In this document: positions 36,901-46,273 of the stretch, piece after piece
How the letters are laid out: each line of letters opens with the position of its first letter
Numbering within the stretch: position 1 is the first letter of the stretch
Notes under the pieces: generated by a model
Seen by the model: the letters and a program-made list of their open reading frames with translations, nothing else
What the model was told of the DNA's origin: nothing
Database searches by the model: none
DNA from: Pohlia nutans
Taxonomy: Eukaryota; Streptophyta; Bryopsida; Bryales; Mniaceae
DNA length: 64,000 nt
Assembly (NCBI GenBank): GCA_022496805.1
Contig: CM040092.1
Location: 19,796,113-19,860,112, forward strand
Reading direction: 5' to 3'
Program-made: the position numbers and the translations under genes

Positions 36901-37087
36901 GATCCTCCAACTGAAAGACGTCCCCTCCATCCTCCAAGTCTATGAACACCTGCTTGATGCTGTCCAGGAGGTCGGCTAGGATTTGGAAATTCTCGTGCTC
37001 CACTATCACCTTGGTTGCTGCTCTAACTGCCTCCGCCAGCTTGTCCACGAGAAACTGCGTTGCAGACTCCGCCATCGGAGGCTGCAT
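30656..37087 (-). CDS. PUB44-like: U-box/armadillo-repeat E3 ubiquitin ligase, PUB42/43/44 type (5 coding exons, 1,029 aa)
   Basis: Coding exons are 37087-35876, 35357-35051, 34108-33669, 32544-31684 and 30925-30656. All introns are GT-AG and the phases match (0, 1, 0, 0), giving 3,090 nt including the TAA stop. Residues 1-240 are a helical N-terminal region. Residues about 248-325 are the U-box, with FVCPLTKQVMQDPVTLENG, YERVAIERWF and LCPMTG. From about 330 to the end are armadillo repeats, including the family-typical segments CEKIGATNGAILILVGM, RQRAVWMVER and the C-terminal KHLNKIPNFSG. U-box proteins transfer ubiquitin from an E2; the Arabidopsis relative PUB44/SAUL1 acts at the plasma membrane in senescence and immunity control. 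That role here is inference from the family. The length fits the roughly 1,000-residue members rather than the 800-residue SAUL1 form. Introns 1, 2 and 4 contain Stowaway-like and/or TTAA elements; intron 3 contains a different TIR element. Confidence 0.93.
31412..31642. mobile_element. Stowaway-like MITE 1 (U-box gene intron 4)
   Basis: CTCCCTCTGTCCGGAAATAA and TTATTTCCGGACAGAGGGAG are the inverted ends, about 230 bp apart; TA precedes the left end. Stowaway elements are mariner-related MITEs with TA targets and CTCCCTC ends. Confidence 0.9.
31684..32544 (-). CDS. PUB44-like: U-box gene, exon 4 (ARM repeats)
   Basis: It is 861 nt (287 codons), acceptor CATGGTGCAG|GTG, donor TCACAG|GTAATC. 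It begins VLVGLASSTQVV and ends ...DTVDIERGSQ. It carries the PVHSGVCSARETFCLL segment seen in PUB42/43/44-type proteins. Confidence 0.92.
33368..33633. mobile_element. TIR element in U-box gene intron 3
   Basis: CTGTACAGTACC ... AATAAGTAT at the left pairs with ATACTTATT ... GGTACCGTACAG at the right, 36 bp short of exon 3's donor. Relative at 14225-14812. Confidence 0.7.
33669..34108 (-). CDS. PUB44-like: U-box gene, exon 3 (ARM repeats)
   Basis: It is 440 nt, acceptor TGTGCTCAG|GG, donor CTCCAG|GTCAGT. It begins QEEVRIEMAEDLSLVPL and ends ...AIEVKLLQ. Together with the base left over from exon 2 it closes 147 codons, so the frame is intact. Confidence 0.92.
34227..34461. mobile_element. 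TTAA element, short family (U-box gene intron 2)
   Basis: TTAA-CCCCTAAAGGGCC ... GTCCTTTAGGGG-TTAA, inverted relative to the next copy. Confidence 0.9.
34475..34698. mobile_element. TTAA element, short family (U-box gene intron 2), second copy
   Basis: TTAA-CCTCTAAAGGACTC ... TGGTTCTTTAGGGG-TTAA. It lies 13 bp from the previous element, head to head. Confidence 0.9.
34778..35008. mobile_element. Stowaway-like MITE 2 (U-box gene intron 2)
   Basis: CTCCCTCTTTCCGG ... ACAGAGGGAG with TA on both sides. It ends 42 bp from the exon 2 donor. Confidence 0.9.
35051..35357 (-). CDS. PUB44-like: U-box gene, exon 2 (ARM repeats)
   Basis: It is 307 nt, entered in phase 0 after an acceptor TGATCAG|GAAGC and left in phase 1 at GGAAG|GTGAG. 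It encodes EAIGATNLSRVVKCL... through ...LQPLLKRLVEG, the most family-typical stretch of the protein. Confidence 0.93.
35467..35862. mobile_element. TTAA element, short family, right end lost (U-box gene intron 1)
   Basis: TTAA-CCCCTGAAGAACCAAGG opens it. The interior resumes after a nested Stowaway and fades at AACATGAGGCCTAAATTGGG, 13 bp from the exon 1 donor. Confidence 0.75.
35525..35759. mobile_element. Stowaway-like MITE 3, nested in a TTAA element
   Basis: CTCCCTCTGTCTGG ... TTCCGGACAGAGGGAG with TA on both sides. Confidence 0.9.
35876..37087 (-). CDS. PUB44-like: U-box gene, exon 1 (N-terminal region, U-box, first ARM repeats)
   Basis: It is 1,212 nt, exactly 404 codons, ending ...EDEDDNK before a GTACTT donor. 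The ATG at 37087-37085 is the first in frame. The bases just before it read TGATTTCAG|G, a good splice acceptor, so a 5' UTR intron probably ends one base before the start codon. The U-box is wholly in this exon. Confidence 0.93.
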
Positions 37088-37510
37088 CCTGAAATCACAA
37101 CAAATGGAAATGCAGACCTAATACTCAGTGCCTTGCGTGTCTACTCATAAAATGCAGTCTCAGCTAGAGGAGATTATTATAATACAATGCAGTGAATTTC
37201 TTTTGCTAAATTTTTCTAATTGATACAAAGGATTTTTGAAAAAAAGAAACAGGGAATAATAGCCAGATTTCCTACATGGAGACAAGATGTGTAGCCTCTT
37301 TAAACCTAAGTATCACCCAGGTATTTCCTAAGTAGCACCTAGGTAGCACATGTGTACTACCCTGATATTACCTATATAATAATATGAAAAGAGCATCCAA
37401 GGAGCCTGGATTGCTCTTCAAGCCATGGAAATGTAGCAAAAATGCCTAACTGTCTCCTGACGGAAAAAAAATCACTGGTGCTATCTCAGCTAGAGGATAT
37501 TGTTATTAAA

Positions 37511-37769
37511 CTCCCTCTGTTCAAAAATAATTGTCCTAGTTTTGGCAATTTTTTTTCCTTAGGTTTTGTTCTATGTTGTATACTTAAAACGTGAGTCTTG
37601 TCCACTTCAAATGGGGTGGACAATGAGAGTGACACAAAAGACATACTACTATTAAAGATAGACCATTTTTCGAGTACTGAGACACCATTTTCAAGAACTG
37701 AGTAAAAAAAAAATACGTGTAAAGTTGAAAAATGCCAAAAACTAGTACAGTTATTCTGGACAGATGGAG
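37511..37769. mobile_element. Stowaway-like MITE 4 (5' region of U-box gene)
   Basis: CTCCCTCTGTTC ... TCTGGACAGATGGAG. The flanking TA is not preserved; this copy is more diverged. Confidence 0.8.
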
Positions 37770-38089
37770 AATTATTATAATGTTACAAACAGTAACTCAT
37801 CTCTTCCAATCAACACTTGCTTGGCCTTCACCCACCAAGCTGGCTGTAAGCATGACCTGGATAATAATCTCTATAACCGCTACTCTTTAAATTAAAATGA
37901 AACTCTCTACTATCCGTTCAATAGTGGTCTACAACCTCTCACTTTGCATGAGGAATCATCAAATGCTTTCGTCTCCAGAGAGTTTGGCTATTTCAGTACC
38001 CAAAGCAATCAAGCACACTCCTCCATATTGATTTAAATGCTCAAGTGACGGAAAGAGTATCCTCTACTTTAATTTCCGTGTAAAAAATA

Positions 38090-38330
38090 CTCCTGTCCGC
38101 AAATGATTGTCCTCATTTTTTGCATTTTTTTCCCGTAGTTTCTGTCCTACATTTTATAATTCAAACATGAGCCCTGTCCACTTCAAACGGGGCGGGACAA
38201 TGAGAGTGACACAAAAACTACATACTACTATTAAAGTTAGACCATTTTTGAGAACGGCGACGAAAAATGCCAAAAACGCCAAAGTTGAAAAATGCCAAAA
38301 ACTACGACAGTTATTTCCGGACAGAGGGAG
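38090..38330. mobile_element. Stowaway-like MITE 5 (5' region of U-box gene)
   Basis: CTCCTGTCCGCAAATGATTG ... TATTTCCGGACAGAGGGAG, with the shared interior CACTTCAAACGGGG. Confidence 0.85.
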
Positions 38331-39550
38331 GACAAAGAAGAAGCTGTAATGTACAATGGTGGGGTAGTCAAGCTAGCATTTCAAAAATACGCAAAACGTT
38401 AAAAGAAAAATCAGGTCTAATAGCAGATCCCTACTAACCCACTTAAAATCATCAACACTTCAAATTTCGAACAGATGAAGAAAGGAGACCTAAGATTACA
38501 CATACTAGTACCGAACCCTCGACCTAATCCAGTACCTTCTCAAAATCATATAACCGAAGTACACTACACTATAATGCAGTCCCGGAAAAACAAAAACAAA
38601 AACCTTTTCAAATTTACCGATTCAAAGAAAATGGCCACACGTGTGGTTTGTGACTTGCCTAAACTAAAACTAGCCGCACACACTCAGTTAGGTCACGTTA
38701 CCGCCAACCTACAGTTTTTCGCAAACAAGAAAACTAGGCTTTTAGGTTTACAGATTTTGCTTAGGTCTCGGTAGACACTAACAGCAACCAAAGACAGCAC
38801 CGACTAACTTCGCAAACGGGTTAGCCGAGGGTTTCGCCATAGCCACAACTAGAATCACAAAAAGCAAGCAAAAACGTGTAAGAACACAGACAGACAGACA
38901 CAGAAAGACTAGAAGAAGAAAAAAAAAAGCCATACATATCCATCATGCCGTCGTCCATCATCTCTCTCCTGTTCTCTGCTCTTCCTCTTCCTCCTCCGAA
39001 AGCAAACCCCTTTCCTGACTCACATCTTCCGCTCTGTACAAAACCCAAAACAACAATCAAAGTCCTCAATGCGGCGATTCATCACGCGTCCTGTACGAAG
39101 TTTTCCATTCTAGTTGATGATGCGACAATGTTTTTCTGACTATGAGAAAATGGTAGCGGCTTCCTCGGAAGAAACTGAGGAAGAGGAAGAGACGTTGGAG
39201 GACTTGGAGCATGGGCTTCAAGGTCCCACACACAAGACAGAGAGAGAGAGAGAGCTCAAGGAAGAGGTAAGTAGAAAGAAGAAAAAAATAATAAAAAAAT
39301 GAGTACCTCTTTTTACAATTTTTTTTAAAAATAAAATAAAACAAGCAGCTACGCTACGAGGAGCTCCAACCGAAATAGCATGGATGAAGGACGAGAATGC
39401 ATTTCAGTAGAATTATGGACGGAATATGTTTGCTACAGTTTTTTTTAGCCAAAAAAATGAGTGTTCCTACAATGTCTCCTTCCTATGGTCAGAGCCAATA
39501 AAATAAAATTGATGACCATACTAGTATTCAATCCATTCAATAAATGTATA

Positions 39551-39741
39551 CCATACCCAGAAGGCAGGATCGGCAGCTCCTACCAAATATTTTTTCAGAA
39601 ACGATGTGAGTATTCTCTATGTGGATATTTTCTAAGTTTTTCTTTTTTACCATAGAAAATAGATTTGTTTTGAAAAATAATTCCCTACAAATTTGGGTTT
39701 CTCTTTTTATCATTAGTTTTTGTTGATCTTGCCTTCATAAG
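39551..39741. mobile_element. TIR element, GGAAGGCAGG family
   Basis: GAAGGCAGGATCGGCA and TTGATCTTGCCTTC pair as ends. The rest of 39300-40046 has no recognised feature. Confidence 0.5.
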
Positions 39742-40046
39742 GTTCTTTAGCCCTTGCAAGGGTTCACCCTTTTGCTCTCACTACATGAAAGATAAAAAAA
39801 TTCAAAACATGTGATTCCTAAGGCGGAGCTGCTGCCACTTCCAACTCTCAACCATCAGAATTACGTGGCATGTTCAATATCCTAAAATCCGCTACAACAA
39901 TTCTTGTGCAATGATTCTTATTCCTAGGTACGACTTACAAGGGCTAATTGATGTTTGCTTGCTTGCAAGTGAGTGTGTGATGAGCTTGTTGTTGTCAATT
40001 ATAGATGTGATGGAGCTTTGATGAATGAGTATGACACAAAAGGCTC

Positions 40047-40272
40047 TTGACACCTAAAGGACCAAGGATTTGTGGTTTTGAAATGATTATATTATGAAGA
40101 ATATAATTCATATAGGACCAAATTTTATATCAATGGAATCAGTGAAGAACATTGCTTTGTATTGGATGAAATAGAAAGAAATTTGAACAAAAAAAGTTCA
40201 TATAGAGCCTACTTGAAATTGCTTAAAAAAACATGCCACCTAATTTTGGTTTCTTGGTCATTCAAGGATTAA
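40047..40272. mobile_element. TTAA element, short family
   Basis: TTGA-CACCTAAAGGACCAAGG ... TTGGTCATTCAAGGA-TTAA. The right TTAA is also the left TTAA of the next element. Confidence 0.8.
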
Positions 40273-41408
40273 CCCCTAACTGCCCAAGCGTTCATTTTTT
40301 GAACAATGTACAAAACCAATGTACAGTCTCTCATCCGTAGTGATGTTTTTGCAATTGGTTTTCTTTACATGAATTTTTCAGGTAAGTGAGGTCAAACTAG
40401 GAAAAAAATTGAAATTGGACCAAAAAGTAATTTAAGGTTTTAAGCTATAAAATGCGCACTAAATGAGACTGGCATACAAATGAAAGTTGTAGATGATGAC
40501 TTTTCCATGACATCCATATGGTTGGATTAAGTAAGTGTTGAAATATGTTTAATTTTTTTAAAGAGATTATCGTTTTAATTATATGAAAAATACAAAAATA
40601 CTCATTATCTTATGAATTTTGGAATGATTAGGCAAAAGTGCATGATGTACAACATTGAATCATTTTTTGCATAATGTGAAATATCCCAATCTATAAAATT
40701 ATCTTTTGATTGCTTACAAAGATATCTCAAGACATCTCTATCAAACCATAATAATTTTCAAATGAACAACTTCACCACTATTGAAGCATAATGATTTCAA
40801 CTAATTATAACAAATTACAAGATGAGAGTACTAAACTTGTAAATTTAGTGAATTTTCAAAAAAAAATGCAAATTCATTTGAAAAAATATCTAGGCATTTT
40901 ATTTCAAATCCAATTGTATGGATGTCTTCTATTAAAGATGTCTTACGTATGCTCTTTAAAGTTGAAGCTCTAAAAAGTTAAAGAAGCCTCATTTTATAAT
41001 ACATTTAGAACACCCAATTCGCTAATTTTGCACTTGGCTATATAATCATGCACTTGGCCCCCAAGCGCATTCAAAAGAATGTTTGAAAAATTCTCTAAAA
41101 AACAGCAATTTTTGTCTTTCTACAATCCTTTACGTTGTAAAAAAACTATTTATTTATTTATTTTGTATTCTTATTTTTATCTTTTATCTTTATCTTTATC
41201 TTTATCTTTTCTTTTCTTTTCTTTTATCTTGTTTTCTTTTCTTGTCTTCTTTCTTGTCTTCCTTCTTCTTCTTCTTCTAGTCTTCCTCTTCTCTTCCTTT
41301 TTTTTTTCTTCACCTTGCCATTTCTGGAGTTTAAACGTTAAAAAAAAAAAAATTAAAATTAAAAATCAAGGAGCAACCGATGGCTGAATCCAATACAGGC
41401 CAAAAAAA

Positions 41409-41409
<1 letters not shown>

Positions 41410-41466
<57 letters not shown>

Positions 41467-41480
41467 GAGGGAGGGAGGGT
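41410..41480. repeat. Compound microsatellite (TA)n(GA)n(GGGA)n
   Basis: Runs of about 18 TA, 10 GA and 3 GGGA units at the palindrome centre. Confidence 0.95.
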
Positions 41481-41492
41481 TAAAATTAGAGT

Positions 41493-41514
41493 AGGGTCCG
41501 CGCGCGCGGACCCT
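41493..41514. repeat. Perfect 22-bp GC palindrome
   Basis: AGGGTCCGCGC followed directly by its complement GCGCGGACCCT. Confidence 0.95.
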
Positions 41515-42086
41515 CTCTGCCCGGAAAAAGCGGAAGCACAAAAAATAATAAATAATTATTATTTTTTATTTATTTATTATTTATTTTTGGCCTGTATTGA
41601 ATTCAGCCATCGGCTACTCCCTGATTTATTTTTATTTTTATTTTTTTTAACGTTTAAACTCCAGAAATGGCAAGGTGAAGAATAAAAAAGGAAGACAAGA
41701 GGAAGACTAGAAGAAAAAGAAGAAGGAAGACAAGAAAGAAGACAAGAAAAGAAAACAAGATAATATATATATATAAAGATAAAGATAAAGATAAAAGATA
41801 AAAATAAGAATACAAAATAAATAAATAAATTGTTTTTTTACAACGTAAGGGATTTTAGAAAGACAAAAATTGCTGTTTTTAAAAGAATTTTTCAAACAAT
41901 TTTTTTTTTAAAAGCCAAATTTGCTCATGGAATGAGTGCACTTGGCCCAGTGCAAGATTAGGGAATTGGGTGTTTTAGGTACTGCCAAAATTTTGTAGGC
42001 ACTTAGGAGTTAAAAGGCATGGCTTTTCTGATTAAGATTCTCTCCAAAAAAAATTATGTCCGTTGGGCTTAGTATTTATTTAAGGG

Positions 42087-42673
42087 TTAACTCCTAATTG
42101 TCTAGGTGTCCACTTTTTGAATGATGTACAGATTTCATCCACACTTTCTCATCCGTCATGCACTTTTTGCAGTGTAGATTTCTTGCTATAGATTTTATTG
42201 GAAGTTAGCTTCATGCATAAGTGAACTGTTTAGAAAGGGGGACGATTTGTGAAAATTTATGCCTCATTTCATTTAACATTGATTCACCAAAAAAATTCTA
42301 AGATCTTAGTTCAAAATAGTCCAAAAGTGTTCTTGAAAAGGTCAACGCATAAAATTAAGCAACCAAAAAATCTCCAAAAATCACTACACTTAGAGTATTA
42401 CACTTCAACCCATCACAACAAATTTCATACAAAGATTGTCAATATCTTATTTTTAATTGAATTACAAAACAATTTTGAATGTTAAGTTTCAAAATTTATA
42501 TAAAAATATTGGTGATTGCAATCATAGATCTAACCATATGAATAGAATCTAAAATTCATGATGTAAAACTTTTATTCATACATCAAGTTCAAAATATCCC
42601 TTTTAGTTGCATTTTATAATGCATCTTTGCAATTCTCCAAATTTAGAGAGGGTTGCGGGCATTTAGGGGTTAA
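42087..42673. mobile_element. TTAA element, GAACGATGTAC family
   Basis: TTAA-CTCCTAATTGTCTAGG at the left, GGGCATTTAGGGG-TTAA at the right. Close to 25752-26349 throughout. Confidence 0.85.
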
Positions 42674-42810
42674 GATGAATATACCCATTACCATTCACCA
42701 CTCAATTCTGCCCTCATATATCGGTAGCAGACATTCTAGAACATAAATGTATGATGCTAGTACATGAGGACGGAATTGTTAAATGGTTGGTAATGGGTAT
42801 GTTTACCTTA

Positions 42811-43898
42811 GGGCCACTTTACATATGAAGTCAAGGCTATTTTTTCTTGAGGCCGATTCAACCAAATTTTAATTTGTATTAGCCTTAGGGCCAGTCTCAA
42901 ATACTCCATAAATAAGACTATAATGGAGGCCATTCCTTCCATGTTGAATGGCGTTGGGGCCAAAGAGTTAAAGGAAAGAAGAGACCAAAAAAAAGCTATT
43001 CAAATTTGCAAATAATCCAAGGGTGTTGATTGCTGGAAAAAAGTAATTTTTAATCAAAATGGTTTTCAAATTTTTTTGAAATCTAGAAATCGCCCTAAAG
43101 ACGTGAATTAGCATTTCATTTTTGATGCATCCAATTCTTGGAGTTAAAGGTTTTGTTAAACCTTGTCAATTAAAATTTAAAATTGGTTTCAAAATTTTGG
43201 CCTCAAGCTTAAGTCTTGGTGTAAAGGGGTTGAAATTGATTTCGGGATTTGGACCAATGAGAGGTGAGTATTTGAACCCTTTTAGGGTAAGCTTCCATGT
43301 GGAGATTGGGCAAGTGAAAACCGCTAGAAAACAAGAAATGAAGTCTCAACTCTCAAGAACCACCTATACCCACCCATCTCAGTACAAATGAAAAACCAAC
43401 TCTTGGAAATTTTAACCCATTTTGGTGATGTCAATCCTTTTTCAAGGCTGACGTGAATAAAATGTCTGTTCGACCCACCCGTGATTGGATGTTAGAGCCC
43501 CCTTAGAGCTGCTTCACACTATGGCTGAAGGTTGAGAGACCAATCAGATTGCAAGAAACCGAGATTTCGGCCTCCGGGCCCTTCACACTAGAGGCCAAAG
43601 TCCAATGGCTGTCGCCCTCTGAAATGCCTACATGGCAACACTTTTTGACGAAGGCGACGGACTCTCGAAGGAAGTTTGGGTCGAACAAGAATGGCAACCC
43701 AAACCATGGTCGAGAGTCCGTCGATTTTTTTTCATAAAAAAAATAAAAGCTATATTTTATTTCCTATTTTCAGCCCATTTCTTTGGACTCTCAACAAAGT
43801 TTGGCCACTCAATCCCACATCCTCTCGAATTGGACAGTCATAGTGTGAAGCAACCCTTACACATCAAAACGGCCTTAACTTCATATGTAAAGCGGCCC
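42811..43898. mobile_element. Harbinger-like element (1.1 kb) with a relative nested inside
   Basis: GGGCCACTTTACATATGAAG and CTTCATATGTAAAGCGGCCC are the ends; TTA flanks both sides (42808-42810, 43899-43901). No transposase frame is visible. Confidence 0.8.
43506..43856. mobile_element. MITE, GGGCCGCTT family, nested copy
   Basis: GAGCTGCTTCACACTATGG and CATAGTGTGAAGCAACCC with TTA on both sides. Matches 15896-16258 and 17728-18048. Confidence 0.85.
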
Positions 43899-43918
43899 TT
43901 ATTGCGGATCCATTGCAG

Positions 43919-44004
43919 GGGCCGGACTGGTCAGCGAAGATGGGATCCCCTTCATCATCAGCATGGCCTTGGAAGCAGCCCCGCCTGATTTTGTAAAGGA
44001 AGTT
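43919..44004 (+). pseudogene. Orphan exon-like segment
   Basis: A good acceptor (CATTGCAG|GG) and a perfect donor (GTT|GTAAGT) bound 86 nt. The open frame reads AGLVSEDGIPFIISMALEAA then PPDFVKEV. The base composition is coding-like amid AT-rich DNA. I do not recognise the protein; an ankyrin-type repeat is a weak guess. No companion exons were found, so a captured or relic exon is likely. Confidence 0.35.
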
Positions 44005-44208
44005 GTAAGTTACTTACCATTGTTTTGAAATCAGTAGGTCCCCATTTTTTAATTGTTCGAGACTGACTGACTGACTGACTTCTGTAAAGTGATGGTGGTT
44101 TCTTGGTTGTTACATGTGCAGTCAATCAGTGCGCTTGTGTGTATGTGCATACTGCATACATTACATGTCTTTCAATCAGCATTTTTTTTAACCACAAATT
44201 TTGGAGTG

Positions 44209-44432
44209 TAAGGTTAGATCACCCAATTCTCATAGTGTACCCAATGCCGATAATTTTTAGACATGGCATTCATTTTAGGATGCAAATCTAAGTAGACCAT
44301 AAATAGCTAATCATTTTGGTCAACAAACAATAAAGGCTCTCTGATGTGCTTAGATTTGCGTTCTAAAATGAATGCCATGTGTTGAAATTATTGGCATTGG
44401 GTACACTGTTGGAATTGGGTGCTCCTACTTTA
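44209..44432. mobile_element. Foldback MITE, TAAGGTAGGAGCACC type, copy 1
   Basis: The two arms (TAAGGTTAGATCACCCAATTC / GAATTGGGTGCTCCTACTTTA) pair over about 100 bp with TA at both edges. Relative at 58059-58282. Confidence 0.8.
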
Positions 44433-44586
44433 GGTAGAGTAGCATCCAATGATATCATTTTGTACTCAAATAGATGAAAAATCTAATTAAATGAAATTTT
44501 AAATAGATGAAACTTTTCTACATAGCATAAGAGAGCACCCTTTTGAAAACTGAATCAAAAGAGAATCTTCACTTAAATTCACTTTT

Positions 44587-45688
44587 TAAACCCTAAACGT
44601 CCAAGCGTCCAGAAAGTGAACGATGTACAGAATCAAACACAGTTTTCTCAACTGTCATTGACTTTTTGCAGTATGGATTTCTTACTATAGATTTTATGGG
44701 AAGTTAGTTTCATGCATGTGTGATCCGATTAGAATGGGGATGATTTGTGAAAATTTTATGCCTAAAAAATCTCCAAAAATCACTTCACTAGGAGTATTAC
44801 ATTTCAACCAATCACAACAAATTTCATGTACAGATTGTGGGTGAAAGCACGGTCAATTGAACCATTAAAGTCATTCTTAGTGCTGAAATTACAATTTTCT
44901 TGGTCAAAGGCCATAAATTAGGACTAATAATTAATATATTTAAGTTCTAATTTGGTAAAGCCCTTTATAGTTCTATTAGGTACTTCAATCTAAAGTTTCA
45001 AATTAAATATTAAAAAAAGGTTACTAAAAGTAAAGCTTGAAAATAGATGTCTAAAACAAATATCGGGAGCAAATCTGATGAATTGAATCATGTTCAATAT
45101 GAATATAAATTATATATTCTTTAAGTTCATTGTGCATTCAAGGATTCCAAAGAAAAATTCTTGGAAAAATAAATATTTAATGCAATTTCAACATGTTTTA
45201 TATCTACTTTTCAATTTGGTCAGAACTACTTTTCCAATTTTAACTGCTTTAACCTTACTATAACACACATAAATACTCATTGAACATGATTTTTTCAATT
45301 TTTTTGGTTAGACTTTGTTAAACATTGTATCTTTTATTTTATCCACAAAAAGAAATTCACAAAAAATAAAAATTTAATAGATTTTTAGACCTTGTATTGT
45401 TGCTTCTTCATAGGGATCACAAGTGGTTCAATCTACCATGCTTTCACCCTTGTAAATATCTTACTTGTAATCAAATTACAAAAGAATTTTCAACTTCAAG
45501 TTTCAAATTTTATACAAAAGTACCTGTGATAGCAATCGCAAATCTAACCATATGGATAGAATCTAAAATCGGTAATGTAAAACTTGTATTTATACATCAA
45601 GTTCAAAATATTCCTATGAGTTGTATTTTATGATGCATCTTTGTAAAATTGCTGAATTTGGAGAGGGGTGAGAACATTTAGGGGTAAA
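44587..45688. mobile_element. TTAA-type element with TAAA duplication and an insertion
   Basis: TAAA-CCCTAAACGTCCAAGCG at the left and ACATTTAGGGG-TAAA at the right. It belongs to the GAACGATGTAC family but is longer because of the insert at 44841-45448. Confidence 0.8.
44841..45448. mobile_element. TIR element GGGTGAAAGCAYGGT, copy 1
   Basis: GGGTGAAAGCACGGT and ACCATGCTTTCACCC are inverted ends. TTGT flanks both sides. The related TTAA elements lack this segment, which fixes its borders. Confidence 0.75.
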
Positions 45689-46273
45689 CTCCTAAACGTA
45701 CCAGGGTGTCCCTGGAATTGACAATTTGAGAAAAAACATCATAAACTACTATTTAGAAGAATATTTTGGAATAGATATACAAATGAAAGTTCTAGATTTT
45801 GAATTTTAGATTCCATCTGTACGGTTCGATTCACTAATACTATCACCAATATCTAATTATAAAATTTGAAAGTCAAAATTAAAAATTCCTTCTAAATTCA
45901 ATTACAAACAAAATTTTAATATTTTTTTGAGTAAAATTTGTTGGAATGAATTTGAAATGAGATACTCTTAAATGTGGTGATTCTTTGAAATTTTTGTGTT
46001 TCTTAAATTTATGACCTCATTTTTGCAAGGTCACTTTTGAACTACAGTAAATGCAATTTTGGCTTAGTCAATGACTTGACATACTTCTACATTTGTAATT
46101 TCAGAAAAATATGTAATCAAGTATGACTAAATCCAACCGTTAGGTAGGACAACAACTTGGTGAAGAATCTCCAAAAAATTGGATGACTTTCATCCAAACA
46201 TTGATGAGAACGTGATAAGGGTTTGAATCTGTTCGTCGTCCACTTTCTAAACGCTCTGACGTTTAGGGGTTAA
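45685..46273. mobile_element. TTAA element, abutting the previous one
   Basis: TAAA-CTCCTAAACGTACCAGG at the left, GACGTTTAGGGG-TTAA at the right. The left tetramer is shared with the neighbouring element. Confidence 0.8.

Larger units (their letters stand above)
37088..39300 (-). promoter_or_regulatory. Probable 5' UTR intron, leader and promoter of the U-box gene
   Basis: A splice acceptor sits one base before the start codon, implying a 5' intron that would hold the Stowaway copies at 37511-37769 and 38090-38330. About 38820-39260 is less AT-rich than the surroundings and CT-rich on the minus strand, as plant leaders often are. I see no convincing TATA box and cannot fix the transcription start. 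Confidence 0.35.
41010..41975. repeat. Long inverted repeat with arms of nearly 400 bp
   Basis: CAGCAATTTTTGTCTTTCTA at about 41104 returns inverted at about 41875, as do CACCCAATTC at the outer ends and GGCCTGTATTG near the centre. The arms contain pyrimidine- and purine-rich tracts. The centre holds TA, GA and GGGA runs plus a 22-bp GC palindrome. Confidence 0.85.
40269..42013. mobile_element. TTAA element enclosing a long palindrome
   Basis: TTAA-CCCCTAACTGCCCAAGCG at the left, GGCACTTAGGAG-TTAA at the right. The palindrome 41010-41975 fills much of it. Confidence 0.6.

Noticed and set aside
39114..39302. Plus-strand open frame rich in E and K
   Set aside because: Low-complexity translation of a GA-rich tract that is better read as the CT-rich leader of the minus-strand gene.
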